From: CAYQSU01 sp964420325
GTDB lineage: Bacteria > Pseudomonadota > Alphaproteobacteria > Rhodospirillales > Defluviicoccaceae
Direction of reading: 5' to 3'
NCBI GenBank assembly: GCA_964420325.1
Contig: CAYQSU010000053.1
Location: 1-24,475 of the forward strand
Length of the DNA stretch: 24,475 nucleotides
In this document: positions 24,004 to 24,475 of the stretch, one piece after another
Layout of the letters: the number at the start of each line of letters is the position of its first letter
How positions within the stretch are numbered: the first letter of the stretch is position 1
The notes under the pieces: model-generated
What the model was told of the DNA's origin: nothing
What the model saw: the letters and a program-made list of their open reading frames with translations, nothing else
The model's database searches: none
Program-made: the position numbers and the translations under genes

Positions 24004-24013
24004 AATCATGATT
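24004..24013. promoter_or_regulatory. Palindrome AATCATGATT upstream of hemerythrin
   Basis: A perfect 10-bp palindrome in an AT-rich island, 63 nt upstream of the hemerythrin start. It may be an operator or part of the promoter (TTAAAT on the minus strand overlaps it); no known box is claimed. Confidence 0.35.
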
Positions 24014-24079
24014 TCGCACCTGCGGCACGCACTTTTTTGCACATGCGATACCTGCGGCGGGCGCGGTCGGCGGCGACCT

Positions 24080-24165
24080 GCGACGAAACGCGACAAAATG
24101 CGACGTCTTGCGACGAAATGCGACATTTTGCGACGCTTTCGCGACGAAATGCGACGTTTCGCGAC
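24080..24165. repeat. Nine GCGAC repeats at 10-bp helical spacing
   Basis: GCGAC occurs at 24080, 24090, 24100, 24110, 24120, 24130, 24141, 24151 and 24161: steps of exactly 10 bp with one of 11. The 5-nt spacers are mostly A/T-tracts alternating gaaat/attt types, so both the pentamer and the A/T-tracts fall on one face of the helix. A partial copy (GGCGACC) precedes at 24073. This suits cooperative binding of a regulator or intrinsically curved DNA. It is not a CRISPR: units are far too short. Confidence 0.85.
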
Positions 24166-24204
24166 GCCCGATTCTGGGCTAGTCCGTTGATATACAACGA
24201 GAAC

Positions 24205-24239
24205 CGGACGAAACGCAGGAGTCTGCGGCGAAATGTGGA
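24205..24239. repeat. Degenerate continuation of the 10-bp array
   Basis: CGGAC (24205), GCAGG (24215), GCGGC (24225) and TGGAC (24235) follow at 10-bp steps with gaaac/gaaat-like spacers similar to those in the main array, after a 40-nt interruption containing a GTTGATATACAAC dyad. Confidence 0.4.
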
Positions 24240-24367
24240 CATTTTTCCTAGGGAATCCCGAGCCAGGCTCGGGGCCGGGAAAGGCTCCGGGCGCCGCTGC
24301 GCGGAGGCTCCGGGGAGGATCGCAACGAGCAACGCACCGCCTCGGACCGCTCCCGTCGCATGCAGGC

Positions 24368-24387
24368 GGATCAGGTTTCCCTGATCC
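24368..24387. repeat. 8-bp stem hairpin, TTTC loop
   Basis: GGATCAGG (24368-24375) and CCTGATCC (24380-24387) form a perfect stem with a 4-nt loop. No T-tract follows on either strand, so its role is open. Confidence 0.5.
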
Positions 24388-24475
24388 CGGCCGTCCCGCC
24401 CGCGGAGCCTTGGGCACCTTGGGACCGCGCCGGTTGAACGCGCGTGCGATGTAGGATGCGGTCGTCCCGGCCGGC

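Larger units (their letters stand above)
23941..24475. other. Intergenic region with palindromes and phased repeats
   Basis: No convincing gene in the last 535 bases; the frames that stay open are biased by the repeats. It contains the AATCATGATT palindrome (24004-24013), the 10-bp GCGAC array (24080-24165), a 17-bp dyad CCCGAGCC-A-GGCTCGGG (24257-24273) and a hairpin GGATCAGG/CCTGATCC (24368-24387). It probably holds the hemerythrin promoter and perhaps the end or promoter of a gene beyond the window. Confidence 0.5.

Noticed and set aside
24080..24165. CRISPR array
   Set aside because: Repeat units are 5 bp with 5-bp spacers, there are no 20-40 bp repeats and no cas genes nearby.
24006..24417. 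Coding frames over the phased array
   Set aside because: The open frames result from the 10-bp repeat and low stop-codon frequency; no ribosome binding site or domain supports them.

Overview
The window is GC-rich bacterial chromosome, most likely from an alphaproteobacterium, perhaps Rhodospirillales-like. This is inferred from GC content, gene families and REP-like palindromes; there is no rRNA to confirm it. Its core is a nearly complete type II secretion system (T2SS) locus covering about 2.4-19.9 kb.

Layout. (1) 1-1065: a scarred region with the 5' fragment of an ISL3-type transposase and several strong inverted repeats, including a perfect 23-bp one. (2) 1066-2001, minus: an NAD(P)-binding SDR/NDUFA9-like protein. 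(3) 2398-6486: a divergent pair of transcription units. On the minus strand is an unusual exported protein joining a GspC-like domain to a GH108-type muramidase domain. On the plus strand are gspA (AAA ATPase with a peptidoglycan-binding domain) and gspB. (4) 6499-19949, all minus: reading in transcription order, prepilin peptidase gspO, gspE, F, G, H, I, J, L, M, a GspC-like gene, gspD, gspK, a small lipoprotein, an unrecognised exported protein and a retropepsin-like aspartic protease. Many junctions are 4-8 nt start/stop overlaps, so most of this is probably one or two operons, with a 224-nt gap before gspD as a likely internal boundary. (5) 20078-20626, plus: bioY, behind a plausible sigma70 promoter. 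(6) 20651-23940, minus: an RMD1/DUF155 membrane protein preceded by an unannotated 55-aa ORF with a strong ribosome binding site, a class II CPD photolyase and a hemerythrin. (7) 23941-24475: no convincing gene, but a striking array of nine GCGAC pentamers at 10-bp helical spacing.

How the genes work together: GspE powers the GspF/L/M platform. GspG is the major pseudopilin and GspH/I/J/K the minor ones, all matured by GspO. GspD is the outer-membrane secretin and carries its own lipobox. GspA/B would help the secretin through the cell wall. The muramidase fusion and the three genes after gspK look like lineage-specific accessories and are the best candidates for something undescribed. All assignments come from reading the translated sequence; no database search was run.
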